Below, one piece after another: positions 1 through 11,049 of a stretch of DNA of 34,897 nucleotides (positions within the stretch are counted from its first letter, which is position 1; the number at the start of each line of letters is the position of its first letter). The notes below the pieces were generated by a model. That model did no database searches, had not been told where the DNA came from, and saw only the letters and a program-made list of their open reading frames with translations. This stretch comes from Desulfobaccales bacterium (GTDB taxonomy: Bacteria > Desulfobacterota > Desulfobaccia > Desulfobaccales > 0-14-0-80-60-11): the NCBI GenBank assembly GCA_037481655.1, contig JBBFLF010000020.1:9522-44418 (forward strand), in the 5' to 3' direction. The translations under genes were made by a program, and so were the position numbers.

Positions 1-88
1 CCCCACCCCCCATATGGGGTGGGGGGTGAGGGCGTGGGAGAGGGGGCAGGGGCCCCCGGTCCCTGGCCCCCTCGCCCACTCTCCCGCC
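1..88 (-). repeat. Three-hairpin intergenic repeat, copy A (cut by window edge)
   Basis: This is a minus-oriented copy of the G/C-rich repeat described for copy C. The palindromic centre (CCCC..CATATGGGG) lies at about 1-26 and the long hairpin (arms like GGGAGAGGGGGC and GCCCACTCTCCC) at about 36-86. The third hairpin lies beyond the left edge. The long hairpin begins a few bases after the stop codon of the minus-strand gene ending at 92, so the copy reads in the same direction as that gene. Confidence 0.8.
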
Positions 89-91
89 TTC

Positions 92-445
92 TCATTGCAC
101 CGGGCCGGCGTCCTCCTCGAACTTCAGGGCCTCCCCCCGGCCGGTGGCGTCCATGAGCCGGTTCCAGATGTCCCTGAGGTCCTGGATGGCCTGCTTGACG
201 TCCAGAATGACCCCGAAAGCCCGGAGTTGCCCCAGGCAGTAATACAGCTCGTTGAGGAGGCGGATCTGGGTGATGCCCACCACCTGCTCCTCGGCCTCGG
301 GGCCCAGCCGGCGCCAGTCCACCTGCTCCAGCTCGGAGAGCTCCCGGGCGATCTCCTCCGCCAGGCCGGTGAGGAGGGCTTCGTAGGATCCGGGGCCGGC
401 CCACTCGAGGCGGCGGCCCCGGCTGAGGAAGATGGGGTGGGCCAT
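92..445 (-). CDS. Hypothetical protein coupled to PurH domain
   Basis: This gene encodes 117 residues that I do not recognise. The ATG at 445 overlaps the stop codon of the upstream IMP cyclohydrolase gene by one base (TGATG), which implies translational coupling and one operon. The protein is mostly helical in appearance and acidic. Its middle (residues about 20-95) is rich in Leu, Glu and Gln, it contains the segment LLNELYYCLGQLRAFG, and it lacks a signal peptide or obvious membrane segment. The C-terminus is short and acidic (FEEDAGPVQ). The position after a purine-biosynthesis gene is the only functional hint, and I assign no role. An in-frame upstream start at 466 would add seven residues inside the purH end and is less likely. 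Confidence 0.75.
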   Translation of the reverse strand: MAHPIFLSRGRRLEWAGPGSYEALLTGLAEEIARELSELEQVDWRRLGPEAEEQVVGITQIRLLNELYYCLGQLRAFGVILDVKQAIQDLRDIWNRLMDATGRGEALKFEEDAGPVQ

Positions 446-1041
446 CAGCAGGCCAGCTTGTCCCACAGGTACTGGGCGATGGCGGCGTCGTAGCGGGAGG
501 TGAGCTCGAAGACCTTGCGGGCCAGCCGGAAGCGGGTGGCCAGGTTGGTGTTGCCGTGGGCCTTCATCTCCTTCAGCACTTCCGGGTAATCCGCCGGATC
601 CACCACCACCGTCACCGCGGTGTAGTTCTTGGCCGCCGCCCTGAGAAGCGTGGGCCCGCCGATGTCGATATTTTCGATGGCGTCCTCCAGGGTGCAGCCG
701 GGCCGGGCCACGGCCTGCTCGAACTGATAGAGGTTCACCACCACCAGGTCAATGGGCTCAATGCCGTGGGCCCGCATCTGCTCCAGGTGCTCGGGCCGGT
801 CCCGGCGCCCCAGGATGCCGCCGTGAATTTTGGGGTGCAGGGTCTTCACCCGGCCGTCCAGCATCTCCGGAAAGCCGGTGTAATCCGAGACCTCCACCAC
901 GGGAATGCCGTTATCCCGGAGCAGCTTGGCGGTGCCGCCGGTGGAGAGGATCTCCACCCCCAGGGCGGCCACCCCCTGAGCAAACTCGGCCAGCCCGCTT
1001 TTGTCCGTGACACTCATCAACGCCCGGCGGATGCGTTCCAT
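445..1041 (-). CDS. purH: IMP cyclohydrolase (stand-alone N-terminal PurH domain)
   Basis: This gene encodes 198 residues that match only the N-terminal, MGS-like IMP cyclohydrolase domain of bifunctional PurH. The domain closes FAICAR to IMP, the last step of de novo purine synthesis. Visible family features are [11 protein letters not shown] at the start, the STGGTAKLL loop, [24 protein letters not shown] and the block [17 protein letters not shown]. The protein stops cleanly after the domain (DAAIAQYL) where full-length PurH, about 520 residues, continues into AICAR transformylase. No transformylase lies downstream; a small unknown gene follows. This looks like a genuine split form rather than a truncation, because the ending is tidy and coupled to the next gene. 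The start at 1041 has an AAGGAGG box five bases upstream. The formyl-transfer step must be encoded elsewhere. Confidence 0.93.
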   Translation of the reverse strand: MERIRRALMSVTDKSGLAEFAQGVAALGVEILSTGGTAKLLRDNGIPVVEVSDYTGFPEMLDGRVKTLHPKIHGGILGRRDRPEHLEQMRAHGIEPIDLVVVNLYQFEQAVARPGCTLEDAIENIDIGGPTLLRAAAKNYTAVTVVVDPADYPEVLKEMKAHGNTNLATRFRLARKVFELTSRYDAAIAQYLWDKLAC

Positions 1042-1089
1042 GCCGTCCTCCTTGCCTTGCGTGTGGTTAATGTCCTACTACAGCCAATG

Positions 1090-1222
1090 GGGAAAAGCAA
1101 GGGCAAGGGGGAGGCCACGGACCGCTGGCTCCTCCCCCTCCCCGCACTTCTTCTCTACGCTATATGGGGGGTGGGGAGGGAAGTCTGGGAAGAGGGCCAG
1201 GAAGCCGCTGGTCTCCCCGCTT
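1090..1222 (+). repeat. Three-hairpin intergenic repeat, copy B (degenerate)
   Basis: This is a diverged plus-oriented copy. The long hairpin is weakened (arms around CAAGGGGGAGG and CCTCCCCCTCCCC), but the centre TATATGGGGGGTGGGGAGG and the following GTCTGGGAAGAGGGCC are clearly related to the other copies. It is the only recognisable full-length copy not placed after a gene end. It sits between the divergent purH and oxidoreductase genes. Confidence 0.6.
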
Positions 1223-1252
1223 TTTCAATTATTTTTGTAATGGTCCGCACCG

Positions 1253-1258
1253 TATAAA
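1253..1258 (+). promoter_or_regulatory. Possible -10 box for the oxidoreductase-ferredoxin pair
   Basis: TATAAA lies 40 bases before the oxidoreductase start, downstream of an AT-rich run (1221-1240). No convincing -35 hexamer is found at 16-18 bases, so this is a weak call based on the -10 match and the local drop in GC. Confidence 0.3.
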
Positions 1259-1298
1259 TCTCTTTTCTTTTTTCTTGCGGCTGCAGTAGAATGGGCTC

Positions 1299-2549
1299 AT
1301 GAGGTTTGTGATCATCGGCACCAGCGCTGCAGGACTGGCCGGGGCCGAGACCGCCCGCCGCTTCGCCCCGCAGGCCACCATCACCCTGATCAGCGACGAG
1401 AGCCACCTGCCCTATAGCCGGCCCCTCCTCACCTATCTTTTGGGCGGGGAGACCACCCGGGAAAAGCTCTTCCTCCGCTCGCCGGAGTACTTCCGGGACT
1501 GGGGCTTTGAAGCCCTTTTGGGAACTCCCGTCACCCGGGTCGATCCCCAAGCCCATGAGGTGCACCTGGCCGACGGCCGGGCCATCCCGTACGATCGCCT
1601 CCTCATCGCTTCCGGGGCCAACCCCCGGATGCCCCGGATTCCCGGCCTGGAGCTGGAGGGGGTCTTCACCCTGCGCCATCTGGCCGATGCCGAACGGCTG
1701 GAGCGGCATCTTGCCAAGGCCCGGCGGGTGACGGTGGTGGGCGCCGGCGCGGTGGGCCTCAAGGCCGCGGACGCCTTGAGCCATCGGGGCCTTAAGGTGG
1801 ACCTGCTGGCCCGGGGGGCTCAACCCCTCTCCAAGGTCCTGGACCCGGTGAGCGCCCGGCTGCTGATGGAGGCCCTCCAGCGGCTGGGCATCACCCTGCA
1901 CCTGCACTCCTGGCCCACCGCGGTGGTGGGGGCAGGCGGCCGGGTTACCGCCCTGGCCTTGAATGACGGCCGGGAGCTCCCCACCGAGGCGGTGATTTTC
2001 TCGGTGGGGGTGGCACCCCGGGTGGAATTCCTGGCCGGCACGGAGCTTTCCGGCCCGGACGGCATCCCGGTCAACGAGTTGATGGGGACGGCGGATCCGG
2101 ACATCTTCGCCGCCGGGGATTGCGTGCTTCCCCGGCATCTGATCACCGGGGAGCCGGCGGCCTTTCACATCTGGCCGGCGGCGGTGGCCCAGGGGGAGGT
2201 GGCGGGCGCCAACCTGGCCGGCGCGGGCCGCCGCTACGACGGCATCCTCCCCATGAACAGCCTCTCCCTCACCGGTTGCCGCATCATCACCGGGGGCCAT
2301 CTGCAGCCCAATACCCCGGAGGGGGAGGTCTTTGAGGAGCTGGATGCCAAAACCGGCCGTTTCAAGCGCCTGGTCTTCGATCAGGGCCGGCTGGTAGGGG
2401 CCACCCTGGTGGGGGAGGTGCGCCACGCCGGCATCTATTTCCAGCTCATTGCCCAAAAGATTCCGGTGAAGGAGCTGCCCTGCGACCCCCGCTCGCCGGA
2501 GTTTCACCCCGGGCGGCTGTGGGCCCGGCCTCTCCCCGGGGCAGCCTGA
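1299..2549 (+). CDS. FAD/NAD(P)-dependent oxidoreductase (nitrite reductase/NADH oxidase-like)
   Basis: This gene encodes 416 residues of the pyridine nucleotide-disulphide oxidoreductase superfamily. The N-terminus MRFVIIGTSAAGLAGAE is an FAD-binding Rossmann motif. PYSRPLLTYLL and LLIASGANPRMP are typical of NADH oxidase, rubredoxin reductase and assimilatory nitrite reductase flavoproteins. VTVVGAGAVGLKAADAL at about residues 143-160 is the NAD(P)H motif, and ADPDIFAAGDC is the second FAD motif. There is no redox CxxxxC pair, so it is not a disulphide reductase. A ferredoxin gene follows 52 bases later on the same strand, so the pair probably moves electrons between NAD(P)H and ferredoxin. 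Similar flavoproteins (called FNOR) accompany CooF in carbon monoxide dehydrogenase clusters. No CODH gene is in this window, so the physiological partner is open. Confidence 0.9.
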   Translation: MRFVIIGTSAAGLAGAETARRFAPQATITLISDESHLPYSRPLLTYLLGGETTREKLFLRSPEYFRDWGFEALLGTPVTRVDPQAHEVHLADGRAIPYDRLLIASGANPRMPRIPGLELEGVFTLRHLADAERLERHLAKARRVTVVGAGAVGLKAADALSHRGLKVDLLARGAQPLSKVLDPVSARLLMEALQRLGITLHLHSWPTAVVGAGGRVTALALNDGRELPTEAVIFSVGVAPRVEFLAGTELSGPDGIPVNELMGTADPDIFAAGDCVLPRHLITGEPAAFHIWPAAVAQGEVAGANLAGAGRRYDGILPMNSLSLTGCRIITGGHLQPNTPEGEVFEELDAKTGRFKRLVFDQGRLVGATLVGEVRHAGIYFQLIAQKIPVKELPCDPRSPEFHPGRLWARPLPGAA

Positions 2550-2601
2550 GGGTGGGCGAGGCCAGGGGACTTCGCAGGGCAGGTACATCAGGAGGCGAAC
2601 C

Positions 2602-3183
2602 ATGAAAACCGTCATTGTGCGGCCGGAGCGCTGCGTGGGCTGCCTGCAGTGCCGGCTGGCCTGCGCCGTGGAGCATTCCCAGACCAAGGAGCTTGTGGCC
2701 GCCCTGGGGGAGGCCTGGCGGCCTGTGGCCCGCATCGCTGTCTATCCCGGCGGCGTGCATCTTTCTTTTCCCAACAAGTGCCGCCACTGCGACCCGGCCC
2801 CCTGCCAGGCGGTGTGCATCGCCGGGGCCATCAGCCGCAATCCGGCCCGGGGCACCACCGACATTGACCCGGCCCGCTGCATCAACTGCGGCATGTGCGC
2901 CATGGCCTGCCCCTTCGGGGTGCTCACCTACGCCCCGACTCCCAAGGCCCCGGAGCGCCGGGCCGTGGCCTTGAAATGCGACCACTGCCCGGACCGGCAG
3001 GCCCAGGGTCTTCCCCCCGCCTGCGTGGAGGCCTGCAAGGTGGGGGCCTTGAGCTGGGGGGAGCCCGCTCAGGAGATGGCCGCCAAGGGGCGTTCGCTCG
3101 CCCAGGCATACTTCGCCGCCTCCCGAGGGGTGGCGGAGAGCCCCGAGCCGGAGATGATCCGCCTCTGGCGCCAGCTGGGGTAA
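2602..3183 (+). CDS. 4Fe-4S ferredoxin, CooF/HycB-like electron-transfer subunit
   Basis: This gene encodes 193 residues with sixteen cysteines in four groups, enough for four [4Fe-4S] clusters as in CooF, HycB and DmsB relatives. The first group is C11, C14, C17 and C21. The others are CRHCDPAPCQAVC (residues about 60-72), CINCGMCAMACP (about 93-104), and CDHC plus the later CVEAC (about 126-145). There is no Tat or Sec signal, so the protein is predicted cytoplasmic. AGGAGG lies six bases before the ATG. It follows the flavoprotein gene closely and probably passes electrons to or from it. Subfamily (CooF or another HycB-type subunit) cannot be settled from motifs alone, and no catalytic molybdopterin or CODH subunit is adjacent. 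Confidence 0.9.
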   Translation: MKTVIVRPERCVGCLQCRLACAVEHSQTKELVAALGEAWRPVARIAVYPGGVHLSFPNKCRHCDPAPCQAVCIAGAISRNPARGTTDIDPARCINCGMCAMACPFGVLTYAPTPKAPERRAVALKCDHCPDRQAQGLPPACVEACKVGALSWGEPAQEMAAKGRSLAQAYFAASRGVAESPEPEMIRLWRQLG

Positions 3184-3188
3184 TGGGG

Positions 3189-3194
3189 TATAAT
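3189..3194 (+). promoter_or_regulatory. Consensus -10 box upstream of candidate RNA
   Basis: A perfect TATAAT lies just after the ferredoxin stop codon. The -35 region (around 3165-3171) falls within coding sequence and does not match TTGACA, so activity would need an activator or a tolerant polymerase. If used, transcription would start near 3201. Confidence 0.4.
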
Positions 3195-3418
3195 GGCGGC
3201 ATCACTTTTGGGGTGCGGCAGGGGTGAAGGGCAAGGGCCGCCGCTTCGCTTCTCGCCTCCCGAAGCCAGCCGCGGCGCGCCGTAAAAGCCCGCCGCCCGT
3301 GAGGTGAATTTCCGCTGCTACCAACGCCCGCGAGGCGTTCGGCCATCGGCCCCCGGCGGCAGGCATGCGCCGGCCTGCCGGGGAGGCCGAAATCTCGGGA
3401 GGAAGGAGGTACCGCTGC

Positions 3419-3451
3419 ATGACACAAAACCAACCGAGGTGTACCGGGTAG
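3419..3451 (+). CDS. Possible ten-residue peptide (MTQNQPRCTG)
   Basis: An ATG is preceded by AAGGAGGT at 3403-3410, exactly complementary to the 16S rRNA 3' end and spaced 8 bases from the start. The reading frame stops after ten codons. Such a strong ribosome site before a very short frame would suit a leader peptide or a protein-binding RNA site. The peptide matches no leader type I know: it is not a run of one amino acid. The stem at 3346-3390 lies just upstream. This is tentative. Confidence 0.3.
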   Translation: MTQNQPRCTG

Positions 3452-3565
3452 GACGCGGTATCGTGAACCGGCAGCCGCCGCCGAATCCGGCTTCCTCGCA
3501 AAGCCGATGAGCGGCCGCCGGTGGGGATGAGCTTTCATCCGCATGCCCAAACGTCATCGGGACAG

Positions 3566-3595
3566 CCGGCGGGTACTCCCCCGCCGGTTGTTTGT
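3566..3595 (+). terminator. Intrinsic terminator of the candidate RNA
   Basis: CCGGCGGG (3566-3573) pairs with CCCGCCGG (3580-3587) around a six-base loop and is followed by TTGTTTGT. It lies 70 bases upstream of the rne promoter and so would insulate rne from upstream transcription. Confidence 0.7.
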
Positions 3596-3666
3596 ACCGG
3601 CAAATCTCCTCTGCCCTCCTCTATTTCCTGAGGCCGGCCTCCGTTGTCGTCCGGAGGAAACAATCC

Positions 3667-3695
3667 TTGACATTTGGCGGCAAAAATGCTACAAA
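3667..3695 (+). promoter_or_regulatory. Sigma-70-type promoter of rne
   Basis: A perfect TTGACA (3667-3672) is followed by a 17-base spacer and TACAAA (3690-3695). Transcription would begin near 3702, giving a leader of about 195 bases before the rne start at 3898. The first part of that leader (3700-3738) is strongly A/T-rich in an otherwise G/C-rich region. Confidence 0.65.
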
Positions 3696-3849
3696 CCAAG
3701 GATAAGATATTAAAAATAATGAAAAATTTTTCCAGAGGGGATATGCCGGCCGACGCGCAGCCAGCCCCTGACTTCCGCCTCCCGTCTCCTCCCGCCCCCG
3801 TTTCCATGACCCTTTTGCCTGCCCTGACCATCAAGGAGCCTTCTCACCG

Positions 3850-3874
3850 CCGCGGCGTGCAGAACACGCCGCGG
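3850..3874 (+). promoter_or_regulatory. Stable hairpin in the rne leader
   Basis: CCGCGGCGTG (3850-3859) and CACGCCGCGG (3865-3874) form a perfect 10-bp stem with a five-base loop, ending 23 bases before the rne start. In E. coli, hairpins in the rne leader let RNase E regulate its own mRNA. The similar placement here suggests, but does not prove, feedback control. Confidence 0.5.
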
Positions 3875-3897
3875 GGAGCTGCCGTCCCGGGGGACTC

Positions 3898-5604
3898 ATG
3901 AGCCCGGCCCGCAAGATGCTCATCAATGCCGCCGACCCGGAAGAGTTCCGGGTGGCCATCCTGGAGGAGGGGGTCCTGGTGGATTTCGCCCTGGAGGCCT
4001 CCCAGCGGGAATCCACCAAGGGCAACATCTACAAAGGCGTGGTGGCCAACATCGAACCCAGCCTGCAGGCCGCCTTCGTCAACTATGGCGGGGCCCGTCA
4101 CGGCTTTCTGCCCCTGTCGGAGGTCCATCCCGATTACTACCAGCAGAAAGCCCCGGACAAGGGCAAAATCCGCATCCAGCAGGCCCTGCGCAAAGGGCAG
4201 GAGCTCATTGTCCAGGTGGTGAAGGAGGAGAGCGCCTCCAAAGGGGCCTATCTCACCACCTACATCTCCCTGCCCGGCCGTTATCTGGTGCTGTTGGTGA
4301 AGCAGAGCCACCTGGGCATCTCCCGCAAGATCGAAAAGGAGGAGGAGCGCCAGCGCCTCAAGGAGCTGGCCCAGCAGCTGGGCTTGCCCCCGGACATGGG
4401 GCTCATTGTGCGCACCGTGGGCACCGAGGGCGGCAAACGCAATCTGGCCAAGGACCTGCAATATCTCCTCAAGCTGTGGGCCGACATCCAGGAGGCGGCC
4501 AAACAGCCGGCGCCCTGCCTGCTGCACAAGGACCTGGACCTCATCACCCGCACGGTGAGGGATTATTTCACCACCGACGTCAAGACCATCCTGGTGGACG
4601 ACAAAGAGGTCTATCAGCAGCTCAAGGATTTCCTCAAGGTCATCGCCCCCCACCAGGTGTCGGTGCTCAAGCTCTACCAGGACAAGCGGCCGCTCTTTGA
4701 GCGCTATCAGATCGAGGATCAGATCGAGCGCCTCTATGCTGAGCGGGTGCCGCTGAAATCCGGGGGCTCCATCGTCATCAACCAGACGGAGGCCCTGGTG
4801 GCCATTGATGTGAATTCCGGCCGCTGCCTGGGGCAAAAAGAGCTGGAAGAGACGGCCTTCAAGACCAACCTGGAGGCGGCCGAAGAGATCGCCCGGCAAC
4901 TGCGCCTGCGGGACCTGGGGGGCCTCATTGTCATTGACTTCATCGACATGCGGGACAAAAAGCACGCCAAGGAGGTGGAGCGGGCCCTGCGCCAGGCCCT
5001 CAAAAGCGACAAGGCCCGGGTCACCGTGGGCCACCTCTCCAAGTTCGGCCTGCTGGAGCTCTCCCGCCAGCGCATCAAACCGGCGGCGGAGCTCACCGCC
5101 TTTGTGCCCTGCAGCGCCTGTCAGGGAAAAGGCCGGGTGCGCTCGGTGCCCTCCCTGGCGGTGAGCCTGCTCCGGCAGCTCAGCCGGGATCTGCCGGCCC
5201 AGCCGCTCCAGGAGGTGCGCATCACCGCGCCCGAGGAGGTGGCCACCTTCCTCCTCAACCACAAGCGCCGGGAGCTGGTGGCCCTGGAGGAGGAGCACCA
5301 TCTGCGCCTGGTCATCACCCCCCGGCATGGCGGCTCCCTGGATGAGATCCAGGTGGACTACCTGAAGCGGGAGGGGCCGGAACCACCGGCTCCCAAAGGG
5401 GAGCGGCCCGAAGAAGCCCCGGAGAAGGCGGCGGGGGAGGAGGCGCCTGAGACCCCGCCCGCCCCCAAGGCCCGCAAGAGTTCCCGGCGCCGCCGCCGCA
5501 GAAGCGATAAAAAGGAGCAGAAAAGTGCGCAGCCATCTGATGAAAGCGGGATTGGAGAAGTACCCCCACCGCTCCCTGCTGAAAGCCATGGGGCTGACGG
5601 ATGA
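3898..5604 (+). CDS. rne: Ribonuclease E/G family endoribonuclease
   Basis: This gene encodes 568 residues of the RNase E/G family, which cleaves single-stranded A/U-rich RNA in mRNA decay and rRNA maturation. The S1-like domain lies at about residues 38-125. The catalytic DNase I-like part carries VAIDVNSGR (D304) and LIVIDFIDM (D347), equivalent to the metal-binding aspartates of RNase E. The Zn-link appears as CSACQGKG (C405, C408; usual form CPRC). After about residue 495 comes a Pro/Glu-rich stretch and a basic cluster, [14 protein letters not shown], a likely RNA- or partner-binding tail. The tail is far shorter than the scaffold domain of E. coli RNase E, so the protein is intermediate between RNase G and RNase E. 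The last 80 bases overlap the ilvD start in another frame. The ribosome-binding site is weak, and the leader has its own promoter and hairpin. Confidence 0.93.
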   Translation: MSPARKMLINAADPEEFRVAILEEGVLVDFALEASQRESTKGNIYKGVVANIEPSLQAAFVNYGGARHGFLPLSEVHPDYYQQKAPDKGKIRIQQALRKGQELIVQVVKEESASKGAYLTTYISLPGRYLVLLVKQSHLGISRKIEKEEERQRLKELAQQLGLPPDMGLIVRTVGTEGGKRNLAKDLQYLLKLWADIQEAAKQPAPCLLHKDLDLITRTVRDYFTTDVKTILVDDKEVYQQLKDFLKVIAPHQVSVLKLYQDKRPLFERYQIEDQIERLYAERVPLKSGGSIVINQTEALVAIDVNSGRCLGQKELEETAFKTNLEAAEEIARQLRLRDLGGLIVIDFIDMRDKKHAKEVERALRQALKSDKARVTVGHLSKFGLLELSRQRIKPAAELTAFVPCSACQGKGRVRSVPSLAVSLLRQLSRDLPAQPLQEVRITAPEEVATFLLNHKRRELVALEEEHHLRLVITPRHGGSLDEIQVDYLKREGPEPPAPKGERPEEAPEKAAGEEAPETPPAPKARKSSRRRRRRSDKKEQKSAQPSDESGIGEVPPPLPAESHGADG

Positions 5605-7183
5605 GGAGATTGACCGGCCCCTCATCGGCATTGCCAATTCCTTCAACGAACTGATTCCCGGCCACATCCACCTGGACAAGATCACCCAGGCGGTGGCCGC
5701 GGGTGTGCGCCTGGCCGGGGGAACACCCCTGCAGTTCGGGGTCATCGGGGTGTGCGACGGCCTGGCCATGCACCACGAAGGCATGAAATACTCCCTGGCC
5801 TCCCGGGAGCTCATCGCCGACTCCATCGAGATCATGGCCATGGCCCATCCCTTTGACGGCCTGGTATTGGTGGCCAACTGCGACAAGATCGTGCCGGGCA
5901 TGCTCATGGCGGCCCTGCGGCTGAATATCCCTGCGATTCTGGTGAGCGGCGGGCCCATGCTGGCGGGCCGCTTCCAGGGTCGGGAGGTGGACCTTATCAG
6001 CGTCTTTGAGGGCGTGGGCCAGGTGAAGGCCGGGCGGCTCACGGAAGCGGAGCTGGCGGAGCTGGCGGAGTGCGCCTGCCCGGGTTGCGGCTCCTGCGCC
6101 GGCATGTTCACCGCCAACTCCATGAACTGCCTGTCGGAGGCCATCGGCCTGGCCCTGCCGGGAAACGGCACCATCCCGGCCATCTCCGCCGCCCGTTACC
6201 GGCTGGCCAAACGGGCGGGGCTCACGGTCATGGAGCTGGTGGAAAAAAACCTCACCCCCCGGGACATCGCCACCCGGGCGGCCTTTGAAAACGCCATCGC
6301 GGTGGACATGGCCCTGGGTTGCTCCACCAACACCGTGCTGCACGTGCCGGCTATCGCCCATGAGGCGGAAATTGAGCTGCCCCTTTCCCTCTTCAATGAG
6401 ATCAGCGCCCGCACTCCGCACCTGGCGCACCTGAGCCCCAGCGGGACCCATCACCTGGAGGACCTGGACGCCGCCGGTGGGGTGCCGGCGGTGCTGAAGC
6501 AGCTTGTGGACGCCGGCCTGGCCTCTGGTGCCCCCCTCACCTGCACCGGCAAAACCGTGGCGGAAAACCTGGCCAAGGTCTCGGTCAGGGATCCGGAGGT
6601 CATCCGGCCCCTCAGCCGGCCTTACCATAAGGAGGGTGGGATCGCCATTCTTTATGGCAATTTGGCCCCCGAGGGCGGGGTGGTGAAGCAGTCGGCGGTG
6701 GCCCCGGACATGCTGGTGAACGAAGGCACCGCCCGGGTCTTTGAGAGCGAGGAGGCGGCCACCCAGGCCATCCTGGGCGGGGCCATCAAGCCCGGGGACA
6801 TCGTGGTCATCCGCTATGAAGGCCCCAAAGGCGGGCCCGGCATGCGGGAGATGCTCACCCCCACCAGCGCCATTGCCGGCATGGGCCTGGACAAAGAAGT
6901 GGCGCTTTTGACCGACGGCCGCTTTAGCGGCGGCACCAGGGGCGCGGCCATCGGGCACATCTCCCCGGAGGCGGCCGAAGGCGGGCCCATCGCCCTGGTT
7001 CAGGAAGGGGACCGCATCCGCATCGATATCCCGGCCAAGACCCTGACCCTCATGGTGGACGAGGCCGAGCTCTCCCGGCGCCGGGCCGCCTGGCGGGCGC
7101 CCGCCCCCAAGATCAGCCACGGCTATCTGGCCCGCTACGCCCGGCTGGTGAGCTCCGGCAGCACCGGGGCCATCTGCCGCTAA
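5525..7183 (+). CDS. ilvD: Dihydroxy-acid dehydratase
   Basis: This gene encodes 552 residues of IlvD, which dehydrates 2,3-dihydroxy-acids in valine, leucine and isoleucine synthesis using an Fe-S cluster. Signatures are [10 protein letters not shown] (C119), [17 protein letters not shown] (residues about 185-201) and [10 protein letters not shown] near the end. The early loop reads [13 protein letters not shown], with Gly where [2Fe-2S]-type enzymes have Cys. In this it resembles E. coli IlvD, which holds an oxygen-sensitive [4Fe-4S] cluster; that cluster type is inferred. The GTG start at 5525 has AAGGAG seven bases upstream and gives the usual N-terminus [19 protein letters not shown]. 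It lies inside the 3' end of rne, an 80-base overlap that suggests coupled translation. An ATG at 5540 is an alternative start. No other ilv or leu gene is nearby. Confidence 0.96.
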   Translation: MRSHLMKAGLEKYPHRSLLKAMGLTDEEIDRPLIGIANSFNELIPGHIHLDKITQAVAAGVRLAGGTPLQFGVIGVCDGLAMHHEGMKYSLASRELIADSIEIMAMAHPFDGLVLVANCDKIVPGMLMAALRLNIPAILVSGGPMLAGRFQGREVDLISVFEGVGQVKAGRLTEAELAELAECACPGCGSCAGMFTANSMNCLSEAIGLALPGNGTIPAISAARYRLAKRAGLTVMELVEKNLTPRDIATRAAFENAIAVDMALGCSTNTVLHVPAIAHEAEIELPLSLFNEISARTPHLAHLSPSGTHHLEDLDAAGGVPAVLKQLVDAGLASGAPLTCTGKTVAENLAKVSVRDPEVIRPLSRPYHKEGGIAILYGNLAPEGGVVKQSAVAPDMLVNEGTARVFESEEAATQAILGGAIKPGDIVVIRYEGPKGGPGMREMLTPTSAIAGMGLDKEVALLTDGRFSGGTRGAAIGHISPEAAEGGPIALVQEGDRIRIDIPAKTLTLMVDEAELSRRRAAWRAPAPKISHGYLARYARLVSSGSTGAICR

Positions 7184-7460
7184 CGGGGTCGGCATCGGGG
7201 GCAAAAAGTGCGGGTTTAATCCGAACCTGGACCGTGTTCCCCAGTTATCGACACAGCCTGTCGGGCACATGGGAGCGTGAGACAAAAAGCCTGGGGCCTG
7301 TCGAGGGCGAGGCGATCCCATGAAGATAAAACTTGCAGGCATCTTGAGAAGTTAAGGCAGTTGTCGACGGCCCGCGGCCCTTTATTGAACACCATCACTT
7401 CTTTTCTGACTGATTGACAGACAACAGGCAGGCAAACTTCGCACGCAGGGGATAGCGACC

Positions 7461-11025
<3,565 letters not shown>

Positions 11026-11049
11026 CATGAAAAGGGCAAATTAAGTTGC

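Larger units (their letters stand above)
3201..3595 (+). ncRNA. Candidate structured non-coding RNA or regulatory leader
   Basis: This gene-free block of about 395 bases is bounded by a consensus -10 box at 3189 and an intrinsic terminator at 3566-3595. It contains several stable hairpins. AACGCC/GGCGTT is at 3323-3339, with a 5-base loop. A long G/C stem has arms 3346-3364 and 3373-3390. GGATGA/TCATCC is at 3525-3540. No convincing protein runs through it. I checked by eye for RNase P RNA, tmRNA, SRP RNA and common riboswitch signatures and found none. A ten-codon ORF with a perfect Shine-Dalgarno lies in the middle (3419-3451). The downstream gene rne has its own promoter after the terminator, so this looks like an independent unit. 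Its function is unknown. Confidence 0.45.

Noticed and set aside
1155-2735. Minus-strand open frame (526 codons) opposite the oxidoreductase
   Set aside because: It is an antisense shadow: biased composition, crossing a repeat and two real genes.
3451-3495. tRNA-like segment on either strand
   Set aside because: A GGTTCACGATACC-like string on the minus strand resembles a T-arm, but the five-base stem does not pair and no acceptor or anticodon arms are present.
3304-3510. 68-codon plus-strand frame in the gene-free region before rne
   Set aside because: Its start lacks a ribosome site, its composition is Arg/Pro-rich as expected of random GC-rich DNA, and it spans strong RNA stems. The strong Shine-Dalgarno inside it serves a different frame.
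3201-3595. RNase P RNA, tmRNA, SRP RNA or a known riboswitch
   Set aside because: The size fits RNase P RNA or tmRNA, but the conserved cores (GAGGAAAGTCC; the tmRNA tRNA-like 3' end) are absent. A GCAAAGCC string recalls the c-di-GMP-I riboswitch, but its partner segments are not found.
3844-6183. Long open frame on the minus strand (779 codons) opposite rne and ilvD
   Set aside because: It is a by-product of high GC and codon bias. The translation is low-complexity with no domain, and the plus strand encodes clear RNase E/G and IlvD.
5315-7342. Long minus-strand open frame (675 codons) opposite ilvD
   Set aside because: The translation is rich in Gly, His, Pro and Gln without domains. IlvD motifs on the other strand are unambiguous.
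7184-7460. Replication origin upstream of dnaN
   Set aside because: Only one near DnaA box, no A/T-rich unwinding region and no dnaA. The evidence is insufficient to annotate.
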